Assembly (NCBI GenBank): GCA_003513495.1 | Contig: DOPM01000033.1 | Location: 68,674-132,673 of the forward strand | Direction: 5' to 3' | Source of the DNA: Desulfosporosinus sp. | GTDB taxonomy: Bacteria; Bacillota; Desulfitobacteriia; Desulfitobacteriales; Desulfitobacteriaceae | Length of the DNA: 64,000 nt | Shown here: one piece after another, positions 45,151-53,569 of the stretch | How positions within the stretch are numbered: position 1 is the first letter of the stretch | How the letters are laid out: each line of letters begins with the position of its first letter | Position numbers and translations under genes: made by a program | The notes under the pieces: generated by a model | What the model was told of the DNA's origin: nothing | The model's input: only the letters and a program-made list of their open reading frames with translations | Database searches by the model: none

Positions 45151-45552
45151 GTGCCCCATACAATACCGATTAACTTCCCCATTTGGCAAGGACAAGAAGG
45201 GGAAGGACGTTGTCAGATTTCATTAATCCTCCAAGACACTGGGGATGGTCTAAATGCACTTCTGATCGGTGGGGAAAAACCCCATGTCGGTGGAGTCGTC
45301 CTGGCTCTTCCGCGTCCGAGCCTGCGAGGGGAAGGATGGAGTGCAGATGTTTATATCACACCGGTGCCCGGCCACAAAGATGTGGAAGTTGCAAAGACGC
45401 TTGGCGCATCCTTGGCGCGTGAACTCCAATGCACTGTTGTGGTGACTGCCGGAATTCACTCGGACAACCTTCGTCCTGAGGAACTGAGCCAAATCATTGG
45501 ACACTGTGAGAAACTAACTCAAGCTGCCTTAGCTGCCCTGAAGCAGGGGTAA
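45151..45552 (+). CDS. LpdD-like protein (UbiD partner)
   Basis: A 133-residue protein of the LpdD/gallate-decarboxylase subunit D group: NALLIGGEKPHVGGVVLALP, then RPSLRGEGWSADVYITPVPG HK and CTVVVTAGIHSDNL. Such proteins accompany UbiD-family decarboxylases and may act as prenyl-FMN chaperones or structural partners; the role is not established. GTG start after GAGGAGA. The ubiD-type gene follows 21 bp later on the same strand, which supports the pairing. Confidence 0.8.
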   Translation: MPHTIPINFPIWQGQEGEGRCQISLILQDTGDGLNALLIGGEKPHVGGVVLALPRPSLRGEGWSADVYITPVPGHKDVEVAKTLGASLARELQCTVVVTAGIHSDNLRPEELSQIIGHCEKLTQAALAALKQG

Positions 45553-45573
45553 TATTTGTTATGAGGTGACACT

Positions 45574-47340
45574 GTGCACGCAAATTTACGAAATTTTATT
45601 GAAACCCTACGACGAGAAAAGCAGATTGTGGATATAGAGGCAGAGGTTGACCCGAACCTTGAATTGGCAGAAATCCATCGTCGTGTCATCGAGGAAGAGG
45701 GGCCAGCTTTGCTCTTTAAACGTGTTAAAGGAAGCGCGTTTCCAGTGGTTACAAATCTATTTGGAACCCGTGGACGTGTAGACCTTGCTGTTGGACCAAA
45801 GCCTGAGGTTACAGTACAACGAGCGGTAGCCGCATTGGATAGGTTGCTGCCACCGAAACCTTCGGTCCTTTGGCAAGAAAAGGATTGGATGCTTTCTCTA
45901 GCTAAAAGCGGGCTGCGAACTGTTAATCCGAAGCATGCTCCGGTCCTTGAGATACGAGAAAGCCAAGTGGATTTGACAAGACTTCCAGTGCTGACGAGTT
46001 GGCCTGAAGATGGAGGTCCATTTGTCACGTTACCCTTAGTCTATACAGAACATCCGTTGACGAGAGACCACAATTTAGGTATGTATCGCATTCAAATTTA
46101 TGGAGCATCTCAAACGGGTATCCACTGGCAGATTCATAAAGGAGGAGGGTTTCACTATCATGAAGCGGAACGCTTAGGGCAAGATCTCCCCACAACTCTT
46201 TTTTTAGGAGGCCCACCGGCACTGATACTTTCGGCCATAGCTCCTCTTCCTGAAATGTTACCTGAGCTTATTTTCACCTCTTTTCTAATGGGGGAAAAAC
46301 TGAACCAGGTTAGGGTGCCTAACCATCCCCATGCTTTGATTGCCGAAGCTGAGTTTGCTATATGTGGAACTGTGCCTGCTCATGTCCGGAAGCCAGAAGG
46401 CCCTTTTGGTGATCACTATGGTTATTACTCTCTAACCCATGACTTCCCAATTTTTGATATACATACTGTTTACCACCGACGAGATGCTATTTATCCGGCC
46501 ACGGTGGTTGGAAAACCCCGCCAAGAAGACTACTATATTGGAGAATACTTGCAGTCGCTGTTGTCCCCGATGTTCCCTGTGGTTATGCCGGGAGTTAAAG
46601 CGCTTTGGACGTATGCTGAAACCGGTTTTCATGCTTTAGCAGCAGCCATAGTCCGGGAAAGTTATCACCGTGAAGCCTTGGCCCATGCTTTTCGAATCCT
46701 AGGAGAAGGGCAGCTTACCTTGACCAAGTTCTTAATCATTACGGATGTTCGGCTTGACTTACAAGATTTTAGAAACCTGCTAGAAACGGTATTGTCTCGC
46801 TTTGAACCAAAATCAGATCTTCTAATCTTAAACGAAACATCAATTGATACTTTAGATTACACGGGCAGACGTCTAAATCACGGAAGTAAAGCCATCATGC
46901 TAGGCTTGGGATCTCCTATTAGGGACTTACCTCGTGAGGCTCCTGTAGGAACTTTACCCGGAGTCTTTGGGATTAAACCGTTTTGTGCAGGCTGCTTACT
47001 CATTGAGTCTCCTTCATTTTCTAACTCTCCTGAACTTGCCAATGACCTGTTGCAGCATCTCCAAAAGGAACCGTTCCGGGATTGGCCTTTAGTGATTTTA
47101 GTGGATGACTTAAACCTTGCACTGGAACCCGCTGGTTTTCTCTGGCAAGTCTTTACTCGCTTTGATCCTGCCCATGATATCTATGCCTCCACAGAGCTGC
47201 TTAACCATCGTTTGGTATATCATGGTCCTATTTTAATTGATGCTCGGATGAAACCAGGATATCCAGGTGAAGTGATTCCTGCTGAAGCGACGGTAAACCT
47301 TGTCAATCGGCGCTGGAAAGAGTATGGACTAAATTTTTAA
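45574..47340 (+). CDS. UbiD-family prenyl-FMN-dependent decarboxylase
   Basis: A 588-residue UbiD family enzyme. It carries QIHKGGGFHYHEAE, the TTLFLGGPPALILSAIAPLP strand, EFAICGTVPAHVRKPEGPFG, DHYGYYS and HRRDAIYPATVVGKPRQEDY. The catalytic E-R-E set of UbiD is covered by these segments. Family members decarboxylate or carboxylate unsaturated acids with prenylated FMN made by UbiX. The sequence does not reveal the substrate; menaquinone-pathway and aromatic-acid decarboxylases look alike. No ubiX is in the window. GTG start after GAGGTGACA. Confidence 0.88.
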   Translation: MHANLRNFIETLRREKQIVDIEAEVDPNLELAEIHRRVIEEEGPALLFKRVKGSAFPVVTNLFGTRGRVDLAVGPKPEVTVQRAVAALDRLLPPKPSVLWQEKDWMLSLAKSGLRTVNPKHAPVLEIRESQVDLTRLPVLTSWPEDGGPFVTLPLVYTEHPLTRDHNLGMYRIQIYGASQTGIHWQIHKGGGFHYHEAERLGQDLPTTLFLGGPPALILSAIAPLPEMLPELIFTSFLMGEKLNQVRVPNHPHALIAEAEFAICGTVPAHVRKPEGPFGDHYGYYSLTHDFPIFDIHTVYHRRDAIYPATVVGKPRQEDYYIGEYLQSLLSPMFPVVMPGVKALWTYAETGFHALAAAIVRESYHREALAHAFRILGEGQLTLTKFLIITDVRLDLQDFRNLLETVLSRFEPKSDLLILNETSIDTLDYTGRRLNHGSKAIMLGLGSPIRDLPREAPVGTLPGVFGIKPFCAGCLLIESPSFSNSPELANDLLQHLQKEPFRDWPLVILVDDLNLALEPAGFLWQVFTRFDPAHDIYASTELLNHRLVYHGPILIDARMKPGYPGEVIPAEATVNLVNRRWKEYGLNF

Positions 47341-47370
47341 ACGTCACTAAGTATGGAGGACAAAATTTTT

Positions 47371-47415
47371 AAAAGGCAGGTGTTTTGATCATATCGATCA
47401 AGACACTTGCCTTTT
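47371..47415. terminator. Bidirectional terminator between ubiD-type and divIVA-like genes
   Basis: AAAAGGCAGGTGTTTTGATC pairs with the 20 nt at 47396-47415 with two mismatches around a 5-nt loop, with A-runs and T-runs on both sides. It lies between two convergent genes. Confidence 0.85.
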
Positions 47416-47436
47416 AATGTTTTATAAACTATAGTC

Positions 47437-47934
47437 TCACTTTATTAAGTCCTTTATCATATCTAAATAATGCATTGCTTGCTCAACAAGAATCTGGAGT
47501 TCTGATTTTTGCTCTGTTAATGCTTGTATCTGCTCTTCAAGTTGAACAATTTCCATTCGTTTTTCAATAAGTAGGGAATCTGCTTCTTGTTCCTTTAACT
47601 CTGAGAGTCGTGCTGCTTCACTTAGGATTGTTTCACTTTCTATACGTGCAGCTTGCATAAGTTCTTCGGCTTGTTTTGAGGCATCGTCTTTAACCTGGTT
47701 AGCGATCCTTTGGGCACTTACAAGGGCATCCCTGAGGTCTTTTTCGATTTGCTCATAATACTTGAGCCGATTTTCCCATTCCTGGTTTTGTTCCCTTAAG
47801 CTATTGATCTGTAAGCGGAGTTCTTTGTTGGCAGCATTTGCTTCGGATAATTGACGTTCATTTTCTGCCCAAGCTTGGTCAACTGCATCTGAATCATATC
47901 CACGAAAACCTCGCTTGAAGTCTGGTGTCTCCAT
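47437..47934 (-). CDS. DivIVA-like coiled-coil protein
   Basis: A 165-residue protein with the DivIVA-type membrane-targeting start METPDFKRGFRGYDSDAVDQ, followed by continuous heptad-patterned coiled coil (ENRLKYYEQIEKDLRDALVS, then a second helix to the end). DivIVA-family proteins sense negative membrane curvature and place division, polarity or sporulation factors; the diverged version here lacks the long C-terminal tail. The ATG at 47934 lies after a weak GGGGTAG. A TTG 21 bp upstream is the alternative. Confidence 0.8.
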   Translation of the reverse strand: METPDFKRGFRGYDSDAVDQAWAENERQLSEANAANKELRLQINSLREQNQEWENRLKYYEQIEKDLRDALVSAQRIANQVKDDASKQAEELMQAARIESETILSEAARLSELKEQEADSLLIEKRMEIVQLEEQIQALTEQKSELQILVEQAMHYLDMIKDLIK

Positions 47935-48154
47935 TTTTTCTACCCCATTTCGCAACCTCTTATTATGTATTGTATATTACTATTTATCTTAGGCCATAGC
48001 TTTCTTTCAAGTTTAACTCATAGAGATCCTACCTGTCTAGCTAAATAACTAATTGATATACTTTTATCGATTTCATAAAATCAAGAATAATTTATGGTTT
48101 TTTTACACATCCTGAGACTGTTATGTAAATTATTTTTTTAAAGGAGGGATCTAG

Positions 48155-48364
48155 ATGCAACTGAATGATATGGAAACAAAAAAAGTCCTTGACCAAGGAA
48201 TGTTAACCAGAAGTGTCATTGAAAATGAAACCGCTATGAAAAAGTGTCAGATGTATACTGAAATGGCGAAAGACCCCGCTGTTAAGGGATTTTTTAAAGA
48301 GCAAGCAAAAGGGTTAGAAGACGTCCTAGGATATTTTAAAAAGGGTATGGTAGAGCTTCAATAG
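48155..48364 (+). CDS. Small helical protein, spore-coat-F-like
   Basis: A 69-residue helical protein: MQLNDMETKKVLDQGMLTRS, then SVIENETAMKKCQMYTEMAK. AAAGGAGGG precedes the ATG. The helical, ferritin-like layout and the following paralogue-like gene resemble tandem CotF/YhcQ-type spore coat proteins. Not assigned with certainty. Confidence 0.6.
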   Translation: MQLNDMETKKVLDQGMLTRSVIENETAMKKCQMYTEMAKDPAVKGFFKEQAKGLEDVLGYFKKGMVELQ

Positions 48365-48380
48365 AAAGGAGGTTTATAAA

Positions 48381-48578
48381 ATGACTCAATTTACAGATTT
48401 AGATATGCTTTACGATTATGAAAAAGATGCAGCGGCGGCTGCAACAGGATACATGACTCTAGCCACTCGTGCTCATCACGCTAATTTAAGAGATATATAC
48501 TTACGCTTAGCTAACGAAGCAACTAATGCGCATAGTAAAGTCAGTAAATTGATTAGTCAAAGCGGCGGCATTGCCTAA
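48381..48578 (+). CDS. Small helical protein, spore-coat-F-like
   Basis: A 65-residue protein with DLDMLYDYEKDAAAAATGYM and a second helix, LANEATNAHSKVSKLISQSG. It begins 16 bp after the previous gene with AAAGGAGG, so the two form a mini-operon closed by a terminator. The CotF-like helical hairpin is a likely fold. Role in the spore coat is inference. Confidence 0.6.
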   Translation: MTQFTDLDMLYDYEKDAAAAATGYMTLATRAHHANLRDIYLRLANEATNAHSKVSKLISQSGGIA

Positions 48579-48590
48579 TTAAAGCAGTAA

Positions 48591-48630
48591 ATAAAGAACC
48601 GGGAACAACCAAGTTCCCGGTTCTTTATTT
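48591..48630 (+). terminator. Rho-independent terminator after the coat-like pair
   Basis: ATAAAGAACCGGGAAC and GTTCCCGGTTCTTTAT form a perfect 16-bp stem with a 6-nt loop, followed by TTTTGA. Confidence 0.92.
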
Positions 48631-48636
48631 TGATAG

Positions 48637-48668
48637 TGTAGGGGCAATTATGAATTTTGCCCCTACAC
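48637..48668. repeat. GGGGCAATT-type inverted repeat, copy 1
   Basis: GTGTAGGGGCAA and TTGCCCCTACAC form a perfect 12-bp stem that overlaps the sigma-factor stop codon. A related GGGG...CCCC repeat lies on the other side of the same gene at 49412-49433. Confidence 0.6.
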
Positions 48669-49283
48669 TGCTGCTTGTTGAGACCGATAGAGCGACGTTT
48701 TATGACGAATCCGCTGAATAGCATTATCTAATGACTTGGGGTGAAGTCCTAAGTGCTCTGACACTTCGCGTTGTTTGAAACCTTGAATGAAATAGTGTTC
48801 GAACACCAAGCGTTCGAGATTTGACATCTGTTTACTCAAGTCTTGTATTATTGAATGGACTTCATCATTAGCCACCACCCGTGATGCTGGGTCTTCGGCA
48901 TTAGGTATTAATTCTAAAAAACTGGTTTCCTCCGAATCAGAAATAACATTATTGAGAGAATAAGCCTCATTTAGATTCAGGTGCTTTTGGCGAGTATACT
49001 TGCGCAGACTATCAATGAGTTTGCGTTTAATCACCATTCTTAGAAAATGTAGGAACGGGATTCCTGAATGATCATCATAGGATATTATGGCCCGATAAAT
49101 CGCAATTCGCCCTTCTTGCATCAGGTCATCATAGTCAGCCCTAGGTAGAAAATATTTAGACGCAATCATTCGGACTTCAGGTTCATAATATTGGATAATC
49201 TCATTTAAAGCATCATTATCACCTGAGCGCGCTGCTTCTAGCATGATAGTTTCCTTGTCTAGGTCTCTAATGTTCGAAGTCAT
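48663..49283 (-). CDS. Sigma-70 factor, SigH-like
   Basis: A 206-residue sigma factor with region 2 (YFLPRADYDDLMQEGRIAIY, then RAIISYDDHSGIPFLHFLRM) and region 4 (ERLVFEHYFIQGFKQREVSE, then HLGLHPKSLDNAIQRIRHK). DNAIQRI matches the sporulation sigma-H signature, and the length fits SigH. Regions 3 and 1 are missing, as in that group. SigH directs early-sporulation and stationary-phase genes. ATG at 49283 with AAGGAG nine bases upstream. Confidence 0.88.
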   Translation of the reverse strand: MTSNIRDLDKETIMLEAARSGDNDALNEIIQYYEPEVRMIASKYFLPRADYDDLMQEGRIAIYRAIISYDDHSGIPFLHFLRMVIKRKLIDSLRKYTRQKHLNLNEAYSLNNVISDSEETSFLELIPNAEDPASRVVANDEVHSIIQDLSKQMSNLERLVFEHYFIQGFKQREVSEHLGLHPKSLDNAIQRIRHKTSLYRSQQAAV

Positions 49284-49411
49284 AGCACTCAACTCCTTGT
49301 CAAATAATAGGCAAACCCTATTTGAGTTTAATAAAGATAATGCTCTTTGACAAGGAGTATTTAGTGGACAAACAACCTTAATTTTCCAATAAGCGTATTA
49401 ATAAGGAGGTA

Positions 49412-49433
49412 GGGGAAAATCGTAAATTGCCCC
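49412..49433. repeat. GGGG...CCCC inverted repeat, copy 2
   Basis: GGGGAAAATCG and CGTAAATTGCCCC are partly complementary with the same AATT-rich centre as the copy at 48637. Together they bracket the sigma-factor gene. Confidence 0.4.
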
Positions 49434-49453
49434 TGCGGAGTAATAGCCCACGT

Positions 49454-49915
49454 TTAGAAGGATTTAAGCAAATTTGCGGTTTCAATGGCAGTCATAGCTG
49501 CGTCAAAGCCTTTGTTACCTGCCTTTGTACCTGCTCGTTCGATGGCTTGTTCAATACTATCAGTTGCAATGACACCAAAAATCACAGGCACTCCGGTTTG
49601 TAAGCCAACTTGAGCAATTCCCTTGCTTACCTCATTACTTACTAAGTCAAAATGAGGCGTGGCACCACGTATAACAGCTCCGAGGCAAATGACAGCATCA
49701 TAGCGTTTAGAAAGGGCCATTCTTTGAGCAACTAAAGGAATTTCAAAGGCTCCTGGGACCCAGGCTAGTTCAATATCGTTTTCAAGAACCCCATGTCTGT
49801 GTAACGCATCAACAGCACCGCTCACCAGCTTACTTGTAATGAACTCATTAAAACGAGCAGCTATAATTCCAACCTTTAGCCCTTGTGCAATTAAATTACC
49901 TTCATACGTCTTCAT
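49454..49915 (-). CDS. ribH: 6,7-dimethyl-8-ribityllumazine synthase
   Basis: A 153-residue lumazine synthase: KVGIIAARFNEFITSKLVSG, the substrate-binding VPGAFEIPLVAQR, and CLGAVIRGATPHFDLV. It condenses ArP with DHBP to lumazine, the direct precursor of riboflavin. It is the last gene of the rib operon, 55 bp after ribBA. ATG after GAAAGGATGATAAT. Confidence 0.96.
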   Translation of the reverse strand: MKTYEGNLIAQGLKVGIIAARFNEFITSKLVSGAVDALHRHGVLENDIELAWVPGAFEIPLVAQRMALSKRYDAVICLGAVIRGATPHFDLVSNEVSKGIAQVGLQTGVPVIFGVIATDSIEQAIERAGTKAGNKGFDAAMTAIETANLLKSF

Positions 49916-49970
49916 ATAATTATCATCCTTTCTTTCTTTCGAATACCGAATAACATAAGCTATTAAGAGA

Positions 49971-51173
49971 TCACTGAATACCTGTTAAATAATGGCCCAT
50001 CTTTTGTTTTTTAGTGCAAAGGTATTTGGTATTCTCAGGCTTGCATCCGATCTCTACGGGAACCCGTTCTACAACCTTTAAGCCGTAGCCTTCTAAACCT
50101 ACGATTTTTCGAGGATTATTGGTCATTAAACGAACTTTAGAAATTCCGAGGTCCGCTAAGATCTGAGCACCAACACCATAGTCACGTAGGTCTTCCGGAA
50201 AACCTAAGGCTAGATTAGCTTCAACGGTGTCTTTTCCTTCTTCTTGAAGTTTATAAGCTCTTAGTTTATTTAACAAACCAATTCCACGGCCTTCTTGACG
50301 CATATAAAGTAACACTCCGCGTCCTTCTCGTTCAATTTCTTCCATGGCAGCACTAAGTTGGTCACCGCAATCACACCGTCGTGAATGGAAAACATCTCCC
50401 GTCAGACACTCCGAGTGAACACGAACTAGCACAGGTTCCCCATCATCGACTGACCCTTTAACCAATGCTACATGTTCTTTTTGATCGAGAACGCTGAGAT
50501 AACCAACGGCTCTAAAGTCTCCGAAACCAGTAGGGAGTTGGATACTTTCTACCCTTTCGATAAGTTTCTCAGATTGACGACGATAGCTAATCAGATCTTT
50601 AAGAGTGATTAGTTTTAGATTGTGTTTTTCTACAAAAATCTGTAAATCAGGAACTCTGGCCATGGTTCCATCTTCGTTCATGATCTCACAAATAAGGCCT
50701 GCGGGCTGCAAACCTGCAAGACGAGCCAAATCGACAGAACCTTCCGTGTGACCAGCTCGAACCAGCACTCCACCGTCTCGAGCTTGAAGAGGGAAGATAT
50801 GTCCTGGACGTTGTAAATCGGATGGTTTGCTTTGAGGATCCATCAAAACTTTAACCGTTTGTGCCCGTTCAAAAGCTGAAATTCCCGTAGTACTCGTAAC
50901 CGCATCAACACTCACGGTGAAGGCTGTTCCATGAGGATCAGTATTGTTATTGACCATTTGTTGTAGTTCTAGGGCATGGATTCGCTCCCTAGTCATGGGA
51001 ACGCAGATTAATCCTCGACCATAAGTAGCCATGAAATTAATGGCCTCTGGAGTTGCCATTTCGGCAGCCATCACCAGATCTCCTTCATTCTCACGGTCCT
51101 CATCATCTACCATGACGATCATTTTACCTTGTCGAATATCTTCCAAAGCTTCTTCTACAGTGTTAAATGGCAT
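49971..51173 (-). CDS. ribBA: Bifunctional DHBP synthase / GTP cyclohydrolase II
   Basis: A 400-residue fusion. The N-terminal RibB part (about 1-200) shows MIVMVDDEDRENEGDLVMAA and VPDLQIFVEKHN; it makes 3,4-dihydroxybutanone 4-phosphate from ribulose 5-phosphate. The C-terminal RibA part holds the zinc site HSECLTGDVFHSRRCDCGDQ and the GTP-binding RQEGRGIGLLNKLRAYKLQE. The ATG at 51173 has GAGGAG eight bases upstream; the GTG at 51182 overlaps that site. Confidence 0.96.
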   Translation of the reverse strand: MPFNTVEEALEDIRQGKMIVMVDDEDRENEGDLVMAAEMATPEAINFMATYGRGLICVPMTRERIHALELQQMVNNNTDPHGTAFTVSVDAVTSTTGISAFERAQTVKVLMDPQSKPSDLQRPGHIFPLQARDGGVLVRAGHTEGSVDLARLAGLQPAGLICEIMNEDGTMARVPDLQIFVEKHNLKLITLKDLISYRRQSEKLIERVESIQLPTGFGDFRAVGYLSVLDQKEHVALVKGSVDDGEPVLVRVHSECLTGDVFHSRRCDCGDQLSAAMEEIEREGRGVLLYMRQEGRGIGLLNKLRAYKLQEEGKDTVEANLALGFPEDLRDYGVGAQILADLGISKVRLMTNNPRKIVGLEGYGLKVVERVPVEIGCKPENTKYLCTKKQKMGHYLTGIQ

Positions 51174-51216
51174 GTCTTTCACTCCTCGTATAAATTAATT
51201 GATTAGACTAATCGAC

Positions 51217-51870
51217 TTAAACAAATCCATGTTCAGCTAAAAAGCCGAGAGAGAGATCTTGTTTACTTTTATCAGATGTCGTCTTTAGACCCATAAAGCG
51301 AGCAACGTATTTTCCAATAAGATCTGTTTCTAGGTTGACACTAGCACCGATACTCTTTAAGCCAAGTGTCGTTTCCTTAAATGTATGGGGTATTAAAGAA
51401 ACTGTAAAATAGTCAGTTTCAACATCAATGATGGTTAGTGATATTCCGTCGATAGCAATTGAACCCTTTGGCAGCATATAGGAAAGAAGAGCCGCAGGCG
51501 CATTGATTTCATAGACTTGTGCAATACCCCAAGGGACAATTCGGCGGATACTGCCAACCCCATCGACATGACCGCTGACCAAGTGTCCGCCTAACCTAGT
51601 TTGAAGCTGTAACGCTCGTTCAAGGTTAACGCGGCTTCCAGCCTTAAGCTCAGCAAGGTTGGTTTTTGCTAATGTTTCAGCCATGACATCAACTGTGAAT
51701 TCACGGTCACTTAGCCGAATTACAGTCAAGCAAACCCCGTTAACAGCGATGCTATCACCGATTTGGGTTCCATTAAGGACCTTTTTTCCCTCGAGTGTAA
51801 GGTGCCCTGATTCTGGCAAGATTCGAAGGGCATGAACCGTGCCTAATTCTTCTATAATTCCAGTAAACAT
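51217..51870 (-). CDS. ribE: Riboflavin synthase, alpha chain
   Basis: A 217-residue protein with two lumazine-binding repeats. The N-terminal repeat begins MFTGIIEELGTV and carries GDSIAVNGVCLTV; the second has GHVDGVGSI and GSIAIDGISLTIIDV. It dismutates two lumazines to riboflavin. ATG with GGAGGAGATCT upstream. Confidence 0.96.
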   Translation of the reverse strand: MFTGIIEELGTVHALRILPESGHLTLEGKKVLNGTQIGDSIAVNGVCLTVIRLSDREFTVDVMAETLAKTNLAELKAGSRVNLERALQLQTRLGGHLVSGHVDGVGSIRRIVPWGIAQVYEINAPAALLSYMLPKGSIAIDGISLTIIDVETDYFTVSLIPHTFKETTLGLKSIGASVNLETDLIGKYVARFMGLKTTSDKSKQDLSLGFLAEHGFV

Positions 51871-51918
51871 AGATCTCCTCCCTAAGGCATCTTGGTACTA
51901 TCCTAAGATTGCATTCAT

Positions 51919-53031
51919 CTATTTTGAAATATATCCTGTTAAATGAAGGTCACCAGTATCCGTATCAAAGCTGAGATCATCCAGAGTTATAGCCTCAGAC
52001 ATGAGTTTGATATGCAAACCTGAAAGGGGAGAAGGGCCGTTTCCGCCAACAAGTTTAGGTGCAATAAAAAACTCAACTTTGTCTACATACTGTTCTTGAA
52101 GGAGTGTACCTGCCAGGCTGCCACCGCCTTCTAACAAAACACTATTCCAGCCACGGCCTACTAGATCACGCAACAAGTTTTCAAGGGGGACGTAACGGTC
52201 GGTATTGTATTGCCAGACTTCAACTTGTTTCAAACTCTGCAGTCGTTTAACCTTCTCGGGAGATGCAGCCAATGTGGTTGCTATAATGCAAGGACTGAGT
52301 TCAGAGGATGAAAGGATCTGAGCCTTCTCGTCTATGCGTAGTGTACCGTCTACAACCAGTCGAACAGGGTCTCTACCACCGGGATGACGGCAGGTAAGTG
52401 CGGGATTATCCTGAAGAACAGTTTCACTCCCTACGAGAATTACATCATAGGCATCTCGAAGTTGATGTACATAATAACGTGAGGCCTTATTGCTTACCCA
52501 ACGCGAGTCACCTGTTTCAGTGGCAATTTTTCCGTCTAGGGTCATCGCGGTCTTATAAAGGATGAAAGGCAAGCCAGTGGTAATTGCTTTTATAAAGTCT
52601 TCATTAAGGCGTGAAGCTTCTTGTTCCAAAACACCTAAGTCAACGTGAATTCCTGCATCCCGCAATCGATCTAAACCGCGACCCGCGACCAATGGATTAG
52701 GATCCTTCATAGCAACGACAACTCGTTTAATTTCGGCACGGATTAGAGCATCTGCACAGGGAGGAGTTCGCCCAAAATGTGAACATGGCTCCAAGGTTAC
52801 ATAAGCCGTAGCACCACGTGCTAGATCTCCTGCGTCTGCAAGGGCGTGAACTTCTGCGTGAGGAGTTCCTGCTTTATGATGATACCCTTTTCCGACTATG
52901 GCGTTGTCTTTGACGATAACACACCCCACCAAAGGATTTGGACTAGTTCTGCCTAATGCCTTGGCCGCCAACTCAAGCGCACTTCTCATAAATTTTTCAT
53001 CGATTTGATTTGAAGGACTTGATTTGTACAT
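51919..53031 (-). CDS. ribD: Riboflavin biosynthesis deaminase/reductase
   Basis: A 370-residue bifunctional enzyme. The deaminase part (1-150) has zinc ligands in GTPHAEVHALADAGD and TLEPCSHFGRTPPCADALI; the reductase part (from about 150) has MTLDGKIATETGDSRWVSN and VDGTLRIDEKAQILSS. It converts the pyrimidine product of RibA. The ATG at 53031 has AGAAAGGAAACC upstream. An ATG 21 bp earlier has no site. It is the first gene behind the FMN riboswitch. Confidence 0.96.
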   Translation of the reverse strand: MYKSSPSNQIDEKFMRSALELAAKALGRTSPNPLVGCVIVKDNAIVGKGYHHKAGTPHAEVHALADAGDLARGATAYVTLEPCSHFGRTPPCADALIRAEIKRVVVAMKDPNPLVAGRGLDRLRDAGIHVDLGVLEQEASRLNEDFIKAITTGLPFILYKTAMTLDGKIATETGDSRWVSNKASRYYVHQLRDAYDVILVGSETVLQDNPALTCRHPGGRDPVRLVVDGTLRIDEKAQILSSSELSPCIIATTLAASPEKVKRLQSLKQVEVWQYNTDRYVPLENLLRDLVGRGWNSVLLEGGGSLAGTLLQEQYVDKVEFFIAPKLVGGNGPSPLSGLHIKLMSEAITLDDLSFDTDTGDLHLTGYISK

Positions 53032-53086
53032 GATGGTTTCCTTTCTATTCATTATTTAGTGTCTCCCAATAACCAAAAAAAATAGA

Positions 53087-53118
53087 AATAAAAAAACACC
53101 CGTTTTACTCTGGGTGTT
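53087..53118 (-). terminator. Attenuator-terminator in the rib leader
   Basis: Read leftward, AACACCCAGAGTAAAACGGG continues into TGTTTTTTTATTTC: a stem of AACACCC with GGGTGTT followed by seven T. It lies 56 bp before ribD and about 225 bp downstream of the FMN aptamer. Confidence 0.85.
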
Positions 53119-53138
53119 GGGTTAAAGACACAGCTTAT

Positions 53139-53300
53139 AGAAAACTTAGCTATCGCCCACACGAAGACACTGTCTTTGCACGTAGTAACCCTTCTTACAG
53201 ACATTGCCTTTACACGTATTAGCCCTTCTTGCAGACATTGTCATCGAACGTGTTAACATAGCTGAGAAGCCTTCATGCGCGACGCCAGCCATAGTTTCAC
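53139..53300. mobile_element. Possible MITE-like element inside the rib leader
   Basis: The left end (from 53139, GAAAACTTAGCTATCGCCC) and the inverted right end (from 53300, GTGAAACTATGGCTGGCG on the minus strand) resemble each other as imperfect terminal inverted repeats. Between them are tandem 34-nt repeats. A related single-ended piece lies at 53570-53651. No gene is inside. It separates the FMN aptamer from its terminator. Confidence 0.55.
53166..53262. repeat. Tandem 34-nt repeat, about 2.7 copies
   Basis: Units at 53166-53199, 53200-53233 and 53234-53262 share GACA(C/T)TG(T/C)C at their start and the CACGTA(G/T)TA core. A fourth diverged copy is at 53592-53623. There is no spacer between units. 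Confidence 0.75.
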
Positions 53301-53342
53301 TTGAACAAAGCGAAAAAATGCATGCGAACACAATAAATAGGC

Positions 53343-53458
53343 TGTTCCTCTTCTCATCCAGACTTTAACTGTCGGCCCTGGAATTTCACCAGATCTGCCA
53401 ATAAAGGCTCGCGGGCTTTACCGCCGGTAGGGAATTACACCCAACCCCAGAGGAGTAT
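53343..53458 (-). promoter_or_regulatory. FMN riboswitch (RFN element)
   Basis: Read on the minus strand, the conserved blocks are in order: GGGGTTGGGTGTAATTCCC, ACCGGCGGTAAAGCCCGCGA, AGATCTGGTGAAATTCCAGG, GCCGACAGTTAAAGTCTGGA and TGAGAAGAGGA. This is the six-helix RFN aptamer. When FMN binds, the downstream terminator should form and reduce ribD-E-BA-H expression. Confidence 0.95.
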
Positions 53459-53569
53459 TACGATTATTGAATTGTTTATAGTTTACTCCAGGCTATCGAT
53501 TTTATCAACCCCATTAACAATATTCCTGATTTAAATGAGGTATTTTACTCATGACCTTTCACCGCTAAA

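Noticed and set aside
45519..46028. 169-codon minus-strand frame over the ubiD-type gene
   Set aside because: Ser/Arg-rich composition typical of a shadow frame, no ribosome site, and it covers conserved UbiD sequence.
53166..53262. CRISPR-like array
   Set aside because: The 34-nt units are contiguous and diverged with no unique spacers, and no cas genes are nearby.
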